64,000 bases of DNA from Massilia sp. IC2-477 (lineage in GTDB: Bacteria > Pseudomonadota > Gammaproteobacteria > Burkholderiales > Burkholderiaceae_D): positions 62,001 to 126,000 of the forward strand of contig NZ_JAJFEQ010000002.1 of the NCBI RefSeq assembly GCF_020707265.1, read 5' to 3'. The position numbers and the translations under genes were made by a program. The notes under the pieces are model-generated. The model was not told the origin of the DNA. It did not search any database and saw only the letters and a program-made list of their open reading frames with translations. Shown here piece by piece: positions 16,971-26,518 of this stretch. Each line of letters starts with the position of its first letter. Positions within the stretch are counted from its first letter, which is position 1.

Positions 16971-19892
16971 ATGCTGCTGCTACTGCTCCTGCTTCCGTTC
17001 GCCGCGTCCTTCATCGCAGCCTGCATGCCCGTCGGCTCGCGCGACCGCCCGGCGGCCGTCGCCGGCATCGCCACCCTGGCAGCGCTGGCGCTGGCCATCG
17101 GCCAGTTCGACCCGATCGCGGACGGCACAGTGCCGGAGGAACGCTACGGCTGGCTGCCCGCCTACGGTCTCGACATCAGCCTGCGCATGGACGGCCTGGC
17201 CTGGGTGTTTACCGTCATGGTGCTCGGCATCGGCGTGCTGGTGCTGCTGTACGCGCGCTACTACATGTCGCGCCGCGATCCGGTGGCCCGCTTCTACGCC
17301 TACATGATGGCCTTCATGGGCGCGATGCTGGGCGTGGTCCTGTCGGGGAACCTGATCCAGCTGGTGGTGTTCTGGGAGCTGACCAGCGTCACCTCCTTCC
17401 TCCTGATCGGCTACTGGCAGGAGCGCAACGATGCCCGCCGAGGCGCGCGCATGGCCTTCACCGTCACCACCATCGGCGGCCTGTGCCTGCTGGCGGGGGT
17501 GCTCCTGCTCGGCCACATCGCGGGCAGCTACGAGCTGGAGACCGTGCTGGCCGCCGGCAACCGCATCCGCGCCCACGACTGGTACCTGCCGGCCCTGGTG
17601 CTGGTGCTGCTCGGGGCGCTGACCAAGAGCGCGCAGTTCCCCTTCCACTTCTGGCTGCCGCACGCGATGGCGGCCCCGACCCCGGTCTCCGCCTTCCTGC
17701 ATTCGGCCACCATGGTCAAGGCCGGCGTGTTCCTCCTGATCCGCCTGTGGCCGGCCCTGGCCGGCACCGAGGAGTGGACCTGGATCCTCGGCAGCGCCGG
17801 CGTGGCCACCCTGCTGCTCGGCTCCTTCTTTGCGATCTTCCAGGTCGACATGAAAGGCCTGCTGGCCTATTCCACCATCAGCCACCTCGGCCTGATCGTG
17901 GTCCTGCTGAGCATCGGCACGCCGCTGTCGGTAGTGGCGGCGATCTTCCACACCATGAACCACGCGGTCTTCAAGGCCTCGCTGTTCATGGCGGTCGGCA
18001 TCGTCGACCACGAAAGCGGCACGCGCGACATGCGCCAGCTGCGCGGCCTGAAGCGCGCCATGCCGCATACGGCGGCCTTGGCGATCGTGGCCAGCGCCGC
18101 GATGGCCGGCGTGCCGCTGATGAATGGCTTCCTGTCCAAGGAGATGTTCTTCGCCGAGACCATGATCGTGGGCGGCACGGAGAACTGGTGGATGTCGGTG
18201 GCTGCCGGGCTGATGGGCCTGTTCAGCGTGATCTACTCGCTGCGCTTCATCAGCGTCTTCTTCGGGCCGCTGGCGCACGACCTGCCGGAAGACCCGCACG
18301 AGCCGCCGCGCTGGATGCGGGTGCCGATCGAGTGCCTGGTCCTGCTGTGCATCGCGGTGGGCGTGCTGCCCGAGCGCGTGGTGGGCGACGTGCTGGCCGT
18401 GGCCGCGCATGCGGTGCTCGGCCCCACCATGCCCGAGTACAGCCTGGCGATCTGGCACGGCGTGAACCTGCCGCTCCTGATGAGCGTGATCGCGCTGGCG
18501 GGCGGCGTAATCGCCTACCTGGTCTTGCGCAACTGGTTCGAGCTGGCCCAGCGCGACCGGGTGCCGGTGCTGCACCGCCTGAAGGGCGCGCAGCTGTACG
18601 AAAACATCATGCTCGGCCTGGCGCAGGGCGCGGCCTGGCTGCTGCGCTGGACCGGCACCCGGCGCCTGCAGCCGCAGCTGCTGGTGCTGGTGGCGGCGAT
18701 GGTGGCCGTGCCGCTGCTGCTGGCGCAGCCGGTGCGCGACTTCGCCGCGCCGCAGCTGGCCAATGCCGATCCCCTGTTCGCGCTGCTGTGGCTGATCGGC
18801 GCCGGCTGCGCCGTGGCCGCGGCCTGGAAAGCCAAGTACCACCGGCTGGCGGCGCTGGCGCTGGTCGGCGGCACCGGCCTGGCCACCAGCGCCACCTTCC
18901 TGTGGCTGTCGGCGCCGGACCTGGCGCTGACCCAGCTGATGGTCGAGACGGTGACCACGGTGCTGATCCTGCTCGGCCTGCGCTGGCTGCCGCCGCGCTT
19001 CCCGCCGAAGAACCTGGGACCGCGCATCCCGCCGAGCGCCTGGCTGCGCCGCTCGCGCGACGCGCTGGTGGCTGTCGCCGGCGGCCTCGGGCTGGCCGCG
19101 GCCAGCTACGCCGTCCTCACCTCGCCGCAGGAAGGCGCGAGTGCCGGCCTGCGCGACTTCTTCGTGCAGCGCGCCCTGCCCGAGGGCGGCGGCGCGAACG
19201 TCGTCAACGTGCTGCTGGTCGACTTCCGCGGCTTCGACACCATGGGCGAGATCACCGTGCTGTCGGCGGTGGCGCTCACGGTCTACGCCCTGCTGCGGCG
19301 CTTCCGCCCGGCGCCGGAAAGCATCGCGATTCCGGTCCAGCAGGCCAGCGACGTCGACCCGGCGGTGGGCCAGAAGCCGGGGCAGCAGGCGCGCGACGGC
19401 TACCTGATGGTGCAGGCGGTCTACCTGCGCTTCCTGCTACCGGTGATGGGCGTCATCGCCGTCTATTTCTTCATGCGCGGGCACAACCTGCCGGGCGGCG
19501 GCTTCGTGGCCGGCCTGATCTTCGCCACCGCCCTGATCGTGCAGTACATGGTGGCCGGCACCGACTGGGTCGAGTCGCACCTGCGCCTGCGCCCGCACCG
19601 CTGGATCGGCTGGGGCCTGGCCATCGCCTGCGCCACCGGCATCGGCGCCTGGCTGCTCGGCTACCCCTTCCTGACCAGCCACACGGCCCACGTCACGCTG
19701 CCGCTGCTGGGCGAGCTGCACCTGCCCTCGGCCTTCGTGTTCGACCTCGGCGTGTTCCTGGTGGTGGTCGGCACCACCATGCTGATCCTGGTGGCGCTGG
19801 CGCACCAGTCGCTGCGCAGCCGGCGCACGCCGCCCACCGCTACCCGCGCCGCCGCACTGGCCGCCATGCCCCCGCCCAAGGAGATCCAGTAA
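16971..19892 (+). CDS. mrpA: Mrp Na+/H+ antiporter subunit A, fused to subunit B domain
   Basis: A 973-residue membrane protein. The first two thirds are the NuoL-like proton channel: WVFTVMVLGIGVLVLLYARYY, then the conserved helix-7/8 region GALTKSAQFPFHFWLPHAM with its buried Lys and HSATMVKAGVFLLIRL. The middle adds the MrpA extension (DLALTQLMVETVTTVLILLG). The end carries an MrpB domain with GHNLPGGGFVAGLIFATALI. Many species encode MrpB separately; here it is fused, as in the PhaAB type. The complex exports Na+ in exchange for H+ across the inner membrane for salt and alkali tolerance. GGAG about 9 nt before the ATG; the stop shares a base with mrpC. Confidence 0.93.
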   Translation: MLLLLLLLPFAASFIAACMPVGSRDRPAAVAGIATLAALALAIGQFDPIADGTVPEERYGWLPAYGLDISLRMDGLAWVFTVMVLGIGVLVLLYARYYMSRRDPVARFYAYMMAFMGAMLGVVLSGNLIQLVVFWELTSVTSFLLIGYWQERNDARRGARMAFTVTTIGGLCLLAGVLLLGHIAGSYELETVLAAGNRIRAHDWYLPALVLVLLGALTKSAQFPFHFWLPHAMAAPTPVSAFLHSATMVKAGVFLLIRLWPALAGTEEWTWILGSAGVATLLLGSFFAIFQVDMKGLLAYSTISHLGLIVVLLSIGTPLSVVAAIFHTMNHAVFKASLFMAVGIVDHESGTRDMRQLRGLKRAMPHTAALAIVASAAMAGVPLMNGFLSKEMFFAETMIVGGTENWWMSVAAGLMGLFSVIYSLRFISVFFGPLAHDLPEDPHEPPRWMRVPIECLVLLCIAVGVLPERVVGDVLAVAAHAVLGPTMPEYSLAIWHGVNLPLLMSVIALAGGVIAYLVLRNWFELAQRDRVPVLHRLKGAQLYENIMLGLAQGAAWLLRWTGTRRLQPQLLVLVAAMVAVPLLLAQPVRDFAAPQLANADPLFALLWLIGAGCAVAAAWKAKYHRLAALALVGGTGLATSATFLWLSAPDLALTQLMVETVTTVLILLGLRWLPPRFPPKNLGPRIPPSAWLRRSRDALVAVAGGLGLAAASYAVLTSPQEGASAGLRDFFVQRALPEGGGANVVNVLLVDFRGFDTMGEITVLSAVALTVYALLRRFRPAPESIAIPVQQASDVDPAVGQKPGQQARDGYLMVQAVYLRFLLPVMGVIAVYFFMRGHNLPGGGFVAGLIFATALIVQYMVAGTDWVESHLRLRPHRWIGWGLAIACATGIGAWLLGYPFLTSHTAHVTLPLLGELHLPSAFVFDLGVFLVVVGTTMLILVALAHQSLRSRRTPPTATRAAALAAMPPPKEIQ

Positions 19893-20236
19893 TGGAAACC
19901 GTGCTGTCGCTCGCCATCGGCATCGTGTTCGGCTCCGGCATCTGGCTGGTGCTGCGCCCGCGCAGCTTCCAGGTGCTGACCGGGCTGATGCTGATGTCGT
20001 ATGCCGTCAACCTCTTCATCTTCGCGATGGGACGCCTGAGCATCGACCAGCCGCCGCTGACGCCGCCCGGCACCGTGCCCGACCCGGTGCTTCTCGCCGA
20101 CCCGGTGCCGCAGGCGCTGGTGCTGACCGCCATCGTGATTGGCTTCGCCACCACCGCCCTGTACCTGGTGGTGATGATCGGCGCGCGCGGCCTGAGCGGC
20201 ACCGACCACGTGGACGGGGAGGAACCCGAGGCATGA
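19892..20236 (+). CDS. mrpC: Mrp antiporter subunit C
   Basis: A 114-residue NuoK-like subunit with three membrane helices: METVLSLAIGIVFGSGIWLV, QVLTGLMLMSYAVNLFIFAMG and PQALVLTAIVIGFATTALYL. The 'DPxPQALVLTAIVI' motif is diagnostic. Its ATG starts on the last base of the mrpA stop codon, and its own stop overlaps mrpD as ATGA. It completes the core proton path with MrpA and MrpD. Confidence 0.92.
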   Translation: METVLSLAIGIVFGSGIWLVLRPRSFQVLTGLMLMSYAVNLFIFAMGRLSIDQPPLTPPGTVPDPVLLADPVPQALVLTAIVIGFATTALYLVVMIGARGLSGTDHVDGEEPEA

Positions 20237-21852
20237 CGCTCGACTGGACCGGCCACCTGGTGATCGTCCCGGTGCTGCTGCCGCTGCTGTGCGGGGCGCT
20301 GCTGGTGCCGCTGACGGAAGGGCGGCACCGGCTGAAGTTCGCGGCCGGCTACCTGTCCGTGCTCGGCCTGCTGGCCAATGCGCTGGCGCTGGTGCTGCTC
20401 ACCGACAATCGTTGGCCCGGCGGCGTTCAGCCCTATTTCGCCGCCAACTGGGCCGCGCCCTTCGGCATCTCGCTGGTGGCCGACCGCTTATCAAGCCTGA
20501 TGCTGGTGCTCACCGCGCTGCTGGCCCTGGCCGCCCTGCACTACGCCCAGCCGCGCTGGAGCCGCATCGGCGTGCATTTCCATTCGCTGTTCCAGTTCCT
20601 GCTCATGGGGATCAATGGCGCCTTCCTGACCCACGACCTGTTCAACCTGTTCGTGTTCTTCGAAGTGATGCTGGCGGCCTCCTACGGCCTGGTCCTGCAC
20701 GGCTACAACGTGGCGCGCCTGCGCGCCAGCATGCAGTACATCGCGGTGAACCTGCTCGCGGCCCTGCTGTTCCTGATCGGGGTGGCGCTGATCTACGCCA
20801 CCACCGGCACCCTCAACATGGCCGACCTGGCCGGGCGCATTCCGCACCTGGCGCCGGAGGCCCTGGGCCTGCTGAAGGCCGGGGTGGCGGTGCTGGCACT
20901 GGCCTTCCTGGGCAAGGGCGCGATGTGGCCGCTCGGCTTCTGGCTGCCGACCACCTACGACGCCGCCTCGCCGCCGGTGGCGGCGATGCTGGTCCTGATG
21001 ACCAAGGTCGGCGCCTACGTGGTGCTGCGCATCTGGCTGTTGGTGTTCTCGGACAGTGCCGGCGAGGCCGCGCGCTTCGGCTACGACGCCCTGCTGTGGG
21101 GCGGCATGGCGACCATCGTCTTTGGCGCGGCGGGCATGCTGGCCACCGACGGCGTCGGGCGCATGGCCGGCTACGCCGCCATCGTCTCCTCGGGCACGCT
21201 GCTGGCCGTGATCGGCTATGGCCAGCAGCCGCTGGTCGCCGCTGGCCTGTACTACTTCATCGCCTCCACCATCGCGATCGCCGCCTTCGTGCTCCTGATC
21301 GAGCTGGTCGACCGCATCCGCACGCCCGGCGCCGCGATGCTGGCGCTGACCATGGAAGCCTATGCGGTCGAAGACATGCCCGCCGAGCCGAAAGGACGCG
21401 GGCTGCCGGCCGCGATGGCCTTCCTGTCGCTCGCCTTTGCCGCCTGCGCCCTGATGATCGCCGGCCTGCCGCCGCTGTCGGGCTTTGTCGCCAAGTTCGG
21501 GATGTTCCATGCGCTGGTCAACCCGGGGCCCGGACTGCCCCCGATCGGCGCGCGCGGCTGGGCCTTGATGGCGCTGGTGATCGCTTCCGGCCTGGTCGCC
21601 ATCGTGTCGCTGATGCGCTTCGGCGTGCGCACCTTCTGGGCGGCGGAGACGATCGGCCCGCCGCGCCTGCACGCCGCCGAGGCGCTGCCGGTGGCGGCGC
21701 TGCTGCTGGTCTCGGTGCTGCTGACGGTGCAGGCGCAGCCGGTGATCGCGTATCTGGCGCGCGCCAGCGCCGACCTGCACCAGCCCGGACTGTACATCGA
21801 GCGCGTGCTCGGCACGGCGCCGGTGCCGGGGCCGGCGGGAGGCAGGCCATGA
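20233..21852 (+). CDS. mrpD: Mrp antiporter subunit D
   Basis: A 539-residue NuoM/N-like channel subunit with about 14 helices. Key segments are NLFVFFEVMLAASYGLVLHG with the conserved Glu, KAGVAVLALAFLGKGAMWPLGFWLP with the buried Lys, and AGLPPLSGFVAKFGMF near the end. The start overlaps mrpC (ATGA) and the stop overlaps mrpE (ATGA), so synthesis is coupled. Confidence 0.93.
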   Translation: MTLDWTGHLVIVPVLLPLLCGALLVPLTEGRHRLKFAAGYLSVLGLLANALALVLLTDNRWPGGVQPYFAANWAAPFGISLVADRLSSLMLVLTALLALAALHYAQPRWSRIGVHFHSLFQFLLMGINGAFLTHDLFNLFVFFEVMLAASYGLVLHGYNVARLRASMQYIAVNLLAALLFLIGVALIYATTGTLNMADLAGRIPHLAPEALGLLKAGVAVLALAFLGKGAMWPLGFWLPTTYDAASPPVAAMLVLMTKVGAYVVLRIWLLVFSDSAGEAARFGYDALLWGGMATIVFGAAGMLATDGVGRMAGYAAIVSSGTLLAVIGYGQQPLVAAGLYYFIASTIAIAAFVLLIELVDRIRTPGAAMLALTMEAYAVEDMPAEPKGRGLPAAMAFLSLAFAACALMIAGLPPLSGFVAKFGMFHALVNPGPGLPPIGARGWALMALVIASGLVAIVSLMRFGVRTFWAAETIGPPRLHAAEALPVAALLLVSVLLTVQAQPVIAYLARASADLHQPGLYIERVLGTAPVPGPAGGRP

Positions 21853-22367
21853 CGCCCTGGCTGCCCTATCCCATCGTGTCGCTGTCGCTGTGCGCGCTGT
21901 GGCTGCTGCTGAACCAGACCCTGGACCCGGCCAACCTGCTGTTCGGCGCCCTGCTCGGCATCGCCGTGCCGCTGCTGACGCGCCGGCTGCAACCCTTCGG
22001 CTACCCGCGCCTGCGCGCGCCGCTCACCTTCCTGCGCCTGATGGGCATGGCCTTCGTCGAGATCGTGCGCTCATGCTTCAACGTGTCGCGCATCATCCTG
22101 CTGCGCGACTACCGGACCGTGAATGCCCAGTTCATCCGCGTGCCGCTCACGATCCGCGATCCCTACGGCCTGGCGATGCTGTCCTGCCTGATCAACATGA
22201 CGCCGGGGACGGTGTGGGTCGAGATACTGCCGGAGACATACGAACTGTCGCTGCACGTGTTCGACCTGCACGACCAGCAGTGGTGGATCGACACCATCAA
22301 GGGACGCTACGAGCGCCCGCTGATCGAGATCTTTGAATCGGAGACGAATGATGCAAACCCTGCTTGA
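21849..22367 (+). CDS. mrpE: Mrp antiporter subunit E
   Basis: A 172-residue subunit with two N-terminal membrane helices (residues 6-42) and a cytoplasmic C-terminal domain containing PLTIRDPYGLAMLSCLINMTPGTVWVE, the family's conserved block. The start at 21849 overlaps the mrpD stop (ATGA). This gene lies inside a longer overlapping frame but only the part from MTPWLPYP is real. It overlaps mrpF by 17 bp. Confidence 0.9.
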   Translation: MTPWLPYPIVSLSLCALWLLLNQTLDPANLLFGALLGIAVPLLTRRLQPFGYPRLRAPLTFLRLMGMAFVEIVRSCFNVSRIILLRDYRTVNAQFIRVPLTIRDPYGLAMLSCLINMTPGTVWVEILPETYELSLHVFDLHDQQWWIDTIKGRYERPLIEIFESETNDANPA

Positions 22368-22629
22368 ACTGGCGATCGGCTACGCCCTGGTGTGCGTACT
22401 GGTGGCGATGGGCCTGTGCGCCTTGCGGCTGCTGGTGGGCCCGTCGGCGCACGACCGGGTGCTGGCGCTCGACACGCTGTGGATGTCCGGCATGCTGCTG
22501 GCCCTTGTGCTGGGCGTGCGCTTCGGCACCCAGGTGTATTTCGAGGTGGCGATCCTGATCGCGCTGGTCGGCTTCGTGTCAACCGTGGCGATGGCGAAGT
22601 TCCTGATGCGCGGGGAGATCATCGAATGA
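22351..22629 (+). CDS. mrpF: Mrp antiporter subunit F
   Basis: A 92-residue small membrane subunit with three helices, containing LLVGPSAHDRVLALDTLWMSG, the typical MrpF signature. Two ATGs stand in tandem (22348, 22351); the GGAG at 22340-22343 is best spaced for the second. The stop overlaps mrpG as ATGA. Confidence 0.9.
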   Translation: MQTLLELAIGYALVCVLVAMGLCALRLLVGPSAHDRVLALDTLWMSGMLLALVLGVRFGTQVYFEVAILIALVGFVSTVAMAKFLMRGEIIE

Positions 22630-23021
22630 GCGGCATCGAGCACATCCCCGCCTGGGCGGCGCTGCCGGTGGCCGTGCTGCTGGTGCTGGGCGCCAGCATC
22701 GTCCTGGTCGGCGCCCTCGGGCTGCTGCGCCTGCCGACCTTCTACCAGCGCATCCATGGCCCCGCGCTCACGGTGACGCTCGGCGCCGGCTGCCTGCTGC
22801 TGGCCTCGATGGTCTACTTCACGGCGGCGCAGTCGCGCCCGGTCATCCACGAGATCATCATCGCCGTGTTCATCCTGATGACGGCGCCGGTGGTGTCGAT
22901 GACGATCATGCGCGCGGCCGTGTACCGCGACCTGCGGGCACGCAAGCATGAAGCCGGGGCCACGGCGGGCGATGTGTATGTCATTCCCGAAGAGTCCGAC
23001 AAGGGTATTCCGGGTCAGTAG
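22626..23021 (+). CDS. mrpG: Mrp antiporter subunit G
   Basis: A 131-residue subunit with three helices. GALGLLRLPTFYQRIHGPALTVTLG is the family signature. A soluble tail of about 30 residues follows (RARKHEAGATAGDVYVIPEE). It is last in the operon A(B)-C-D-E-F-G. The assembly needs all subunits, and all are present here. Confidence 0.92.
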   Translation: MSGIEHIPAWAALPVAVLLVLGASIVLVGALGLLRLPTFYQRIHGPALTVTLGAGCLLLASMVYFTAAQSRPVIHEIIIAVFILMTAPVVSMTIMRAAVYRDLRARKHEAGATAGDVYVIPEESDKGIPGQ

Positions 23022-23214
23022 CGCCACCGGGGCATCGTCCTGTTCGATGTGCAATGCGATTCTTGCGGGCAGTATTGCCGCCGTGCAGCCGGGGATGCGT
23101 CAATATTGATCGGGACTTTGGTTCCGCTGTCGGCTTGAGCTGAGCCCATGCCGGCGTCGGGAGCCGCGCCTACAGTGAGGTCTGGCGCTTTCCAACCTCC
23201 TGACCAAGGCTCCC

Positions 23215-24759
23215 ATGACATCCATTCCCAGCATCAAGGCCCGCCTGCAGTGGGCCAGCCTGTTCGTGCCTGCCGCCATCGCCTTCCACGCCGGCGCCGC
23301 TCCCGCCCCAGGCGCGCCGGCAGAGGCGGCGCATTATGCGCGTCCACTCGAATACAGCGTCATCAATCTCGGCCGCGATGCCGGCTCGGCGGTCCTGAAC
23401 GGGCGCGGCCAGGCCGCCTTTACCAGCGTGCTGCTCGACGACCGGCAGCACGGGTTTTTCGACGGCAGGCGAATCCATGCGGTAGGGCTGGCGGGCGGAT
23501 CGTACAGCTACGTCAACGCCCTGAACGACCACGGGGTCGTCGTGGGCGAACTCCAGACCGCGACTGGGGACTACCGCGCGTTCGCCTGGACCGCCGCGCG
23601 CGGCCTTCGCGTCCTGCCGCGCAACAACGCCGTGTCCGGTCCCGCCAGCGGCGCCGCGCTTGCCATCAACAACCGCAACCAGATCGTAGGCAGGATCCGC
23701 TCGGCGGTGGGGATCTACCCGCTTGCCGCGCGCTGGAATCCCGATGGCAGCCTTGCCCACCTGGCGCCGCAGACGGCCCGGACCGCGCGCGCGGTCGCCA
23801 TCAACGACAGCGGCATGGCGGTCGGCGAAGCCGAGGTCACCTGGCACGACAACCACGCCATCGTGTGGAACCCGGACGGCACGGCGATCGACCTGGGCAC
23901 CTTCGGCGGCGACTTCTCGACCGCTACGCAAGTCAATGCCGGCGGCCAGGTGCTCGGCCACTACTACAAGGGCGGCAACAAGTTCGGCTTCCTGTGGAGC
24001 CGCAGATACGGCATGGTGCCGGTCGGCCCGACCACCGGCTTCGTCAACTTCACCGCGCTCAACGACGCGGGCGAGGTCGCGGGAAGCAACATGACAATCC
24101 TCGACAGCGCGCCGAGCCTGCAGCGGCCCTTCATCTGGTCGTGGCGCGCCGGCGTGCGCTCCCTGCCCATGGGCGGTGCGCCGCACGGCGAAGTGCTGGC
24201 CCTGAACAACCAGCGTGAAATGGTCGGTCTCATCGACCCTACGCCCAACGACGGCGACAGCGGCAGCCGGCGCGCCACCTACTGGAACGGCGTAGCCAGC
24301 CCGATCGACCTGAACACCCGGCTCTATCGGGCGCCGGCCGGCCTGGTGCTGTACGTGGCGCGGGCGATCAACGACGGCGGCACCATCCTGGCCGACTCCA
24401 ACGCCGGGCTGGTCATGTTGCGCCCGGGGCGGGAAGGAACGCCCGCGCCGGTGCTGGGGCCGATATTCGGCGGGGCCGCCGACGGCGTGGTCGCGCTGGG
24501 CGCCACGGTCGACTTCACGGTCCCGTTTGTCGACAGCGCTGTCGCCGAGTCGCACCTGGCCTCAGCAAGCGTCAGCGACGGCTGCCCGCAACCGGTTCCC
24601 AGCCTGCGCGAGCGGCGCGGCCAGGGCGACGTCAGCGTGCGCCATACCTTCTGCCGACCGGGTTACGCCTCGCTCAAGATCAGGGTGACGGACCGGGCCG
24701 GCAATGCCACGCAGGTGGAGCGCCTGCTGCTGGTTGCCGATCCGTCGGCGAAACGCTGA
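23215..24759 (+). CDS. Secreted HAF-repeat protein
   Basis: A 514-residue protein with an N-terminal signal (WASLFVPAAIAFHAGAAPAPG). The body is a series of about eight imperfect 45-60-residue repeats, each with an 'AINxxGxVVG' core and an aromatic segment: NALNDHGVVVGEL, AINNRNQIVGRI, AINDSGMAVGEA, QVNAGGQVLGHY, ALNDAGEVAGSN, ALNNQREMVGLI and AINDGGTILADS. These are HAF-type extracellular repeats, probably forming a beta-propeller. The last 100 residues form a separate domain with two cysteines. Function unknown; likely periplasmic or extracellular. A terminator follows at once. Confidence 0.75.
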   Translation: MTSIPSIKARLQWASLFVPAAIAFHAGAAPAPGAPAEAAHYARPLEYSVINLGRDAGSAVLNGRGQAAFTSVLLDDRQHGFFDGRRIHAVGLAGGSYSYVNALNDHGVVVGELQTATGDYRAFAWTAARGLRVLPRNNAVSGPASGAALAINNRNQIVGRIRSAVGIYPLAARWNPDGSLAHLAPQTARTARAVAINDSGMAVGEAEVTWHDNHAIVWNPDGTAIDLGTFGGDFSTATQVNAGGQVLGHYYKGGNKFGFLWSRRYGMVPVGPTTGFVNFTALNDAGEVAGSNMTILDSAPSLQRPFIWSWRAGVRSLPMGGAPHGEVLALNNQREMVGLIDPTPNDGDSGSRRATYWNGVASPIDLNTRLYRAPAGLVLYVARAINDGGTILADSNAGLVMLRPGREGTPAPVLGPIFGGAADGVVALGATVDFTVPFVDSAVAESHLASASVSDGCPQPVPSLRERRGQGDVSVRHTFCRPGYASLKIRVTDRAGNATQVERLLLVADPSAKR

Positions 24760-24775
24760 GCTCGATAGATATGTC

Positions 24776-24803
24776 AAAAACCCATTCTGACGAATGGGTT
24801 TTT
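24776..24803 (+). terminator. Terminator after the HAF-repeat gene
   Basis: Stem AAAACCCATTC (24777-24787) with GAATGGGTTTT (24792-24802), loop of 4 nt, and a T run after it, 17 bp past the stop codon. Confidence 0.9.
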
Positions 24804-24804
24804 T

Positions 24805-25181
24805 ATTCGACCTGTTGCCGAACCGTCAGTCGAATGATCGTCGCGGCAGCGGTAATTTCATTACGGTTTGCAGGCGAACCGGCGCGGCTCATATTTTCCT
24901 AGTCGGGCGGGTGGAATGCCAGAACCGACAGGTGAGGCTGGAGGATCTTTCCGATATAGTAGCGCTGAAAATGACAGCGTCAGTCCGATGTCCCTCGCTG
25001 TTGCGCATCGCAGCAGATCGACTACGTCGTGGTGCGCTCCGAGAAGGGAAGGGCGTGACGGATAGCAGAACAAACATCGTCTCCTGACGTGCGGTGCTGG
25101 CCGCAAGCGCCGGCTGGAATCTGCAACAAATCCTGATGGCCCTCGCTATTGAGAAGAGAATGATGGTATGGGAATAACATT
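24805..25181. other. Intergenic region, no gene seen
   Basis: About 375 bp with lower GC than the neighbours and only short frames with atypical composition. I see no recognisable gene, RNA or repeat. It marks the start of a lower-GC patch that contains the DUF1993 gene. Confidence 0.5.
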
Positions 25182-25703
25182 ATGGTAACGCCAACCCGGC
25201 TCTTTCTTCATTACCTTGACAGATTAAGAGATCTTCTGAAGCGGATCGAAGTATTTGGGACCGATATTTCTGGCAAGCGCTTGCACCCGGATATGCTCCC
25301 GCTACTGCAGCAGGCAAAGACCGCGATCGGATTTGCCCTGCGCACCAGCTGTCCGCTGGCCGGGCGGGAAATCGTTTCGTTCAGCAACGACGAGTACACG
25401 CTGCAGAGCGTATTCGTGGAACTCGATTTGACGACGCGGTATCTGTCGACTATTCCGGATACTGATTTCGGCGATTTCGACGCGTTGAAGGTTGGCACAG
25501 CTGCGGGCTTCGCCGACCTGAATATGCCGGCTTGGGACTACTATCTGATGTATGCCGTTCCTAACTTTTTCTTTCACTACTCGATGGTTTACGCGATTGC
25601 CCGTCAAGCCGGTGTTCCTATCGGAAAAGCGGATTTCGACGGATACCACAAATATCCGCCAGGATTTTCCTTCACCGAGGAATGCGATCCGAGCGAGGCG
25701 TAA
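25182..25703 (+). CDS. DUF1993 family protein
   Basis: A 173-residue cytoplasmic protein of the DUF1993 family, a helical-bundle fold related to DinB-like metal-dependent domains. Seen: LFLHYLDRLRDLLKRIE, KTAIGFALRTSCPLAGREIV, LNMPAWDYYLMYAVPNFFFHYSMVYAIARQ with the conserved His near residue 131, and GKADFDGYHKYPPGF. Length is normal. No clear ribosome site precedes the ATG. Two stop codons (TAA, TAG) end it. Base and codon use are less GC-rich than elsewhere, which hints at separate ancestry. Activity unknown. Confidence 0.8.
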   Translation: MVTPTRLFLHYLDRLRDLLKRIEVFGTDISGKRLHPDMLPLLQQAKTAIGFALRTSCPLAGREIVSFSNDEYTLQSVFVELDLTTRYLSTIPDTDFGDFDALKVGTAAGFADLNMPAWDYYLMYAVPNFFFHYSMVYAIARQAGVPIGKADFDGYHKYPPGFSFTEECDPSEA

Positions 25704-25965
25704 TAGCGACCGGCCGGGTTAATCCCACAGCCGTTCAGGCGGACTTGCGCTGTCCACAGCGCCTCATTTGGTCGACCTGAAGGACATTGGGCGCACTATC
25801 AACTTTCATTTGACCTCGCGACCAAGAAACTCGGCGCGTCCAAGCGCCAGCATGCGCTTGCCAAAGCGGTCATGTACGGGCTGGTAACATCCTTCGCATA
25901 AAGTGCAATGTCTTCGTCAACACGGCAGGACGTCCCCCTCCTGGGACATCAACCCAACAAATAAA

Positions 25966-25995
25966 AAAGCGGAGCTACATCGATAGCTCCGCTTT
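25966..25995 (-). terminator. Terminator after ssb
   Basis: Stem AAAGCGGAGCTA (25966-25977) with TAGCTCCGCTTT (25984-25995) and a 6-nt loop; the A run before it gives a U tail on the minus strand, 22 bp past the ssb stop. Confidence 0.92.
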
Positions 25996-26017
25996 AGTTG
26001 TCGACGTTTTTTCGAAC

Positions 26018-26518
26018 TTAGAACGGGATGTCGTCATCCATGTCCGAGAAGTTCGGCGCCGGACGCTGCGGCTGCGGACGGGCTGCCGGTGCAGGCGGAG
26101 CCTGGCGCGGGGCCGGGCGCTGCTGCGGCTCGTAGCCGCCGTCATCCATGCCGCCGCCCATGCTGTCGCCACCACCCATGCCCTGGCGGCCGCCCAGCAT
26201 CTGCATGTTCTCGGCGATGATGTCGGTCGCGTAGCGCTCGATGCCGTCCTTGTCGGTGTACTTGCGGGTCTGCAGGCGGCCTTCGACGTAGACCGAGGAG
26301 CCCTTCTTGAGGTACTGGCCCACGATCTCGGCCAGGCGGCCGAAGAACGAAATGCGGTGCCATTCGGTCAGCTCTTTCTGTTCGCCGGTCTGGCGGTCCT
26401 TCGACTTGTACGAGGTAGCGACCGCGATGTTCGCGATCGCGTCGCCGCTCGGCATGTAGCGGATTTCCGGGTCGCGGCCCAGGTTGCCGACGATGATGAC
26501 CTTGTTGACTGATGCCAT
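26018..26518 (-). CDS. ssb: Single-stranded DNA-binding protein
   Basis: A 166-residue SSB. Residues 1-110 are the OB-fold ([57 protein letters not shown]). A Gly/Pro/Gln-rich linker follows, and the acidic tip DMDDDIPF binds repair and replication partners. GGAG lies 8 nt before the ATG at 26518; the longer frame upstream is not homologous. It is divergent from uvrA, the arrangement also known in E. coli, with 451 bp between the starts. Confidence 0.96.
   Translation of the reverse strand: MASVNKVIIVGNLGRDPEIRYMPSGDAIANIAVATSYKSKDRQTGEQKELTEWHRISFFGRLAEIVGQYLKKGSSVYVEGRLQTRKYTDKDGIERYATDIIAENMQMLGGRQGMGGGDSMGGGMDDGGYEPQQRPAPRQAPPAPAARPQPQRPAPNFSDMDDDIPF

Noticed and set aside
16793..20236. 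A 1147-codon plus-strand frame over mrpA and mrpC
   Set aside because: Only its last 114 codons (mrpC, from 19892) are real. The rest is an Arg/Pro-rich shifted reading of mrpA.
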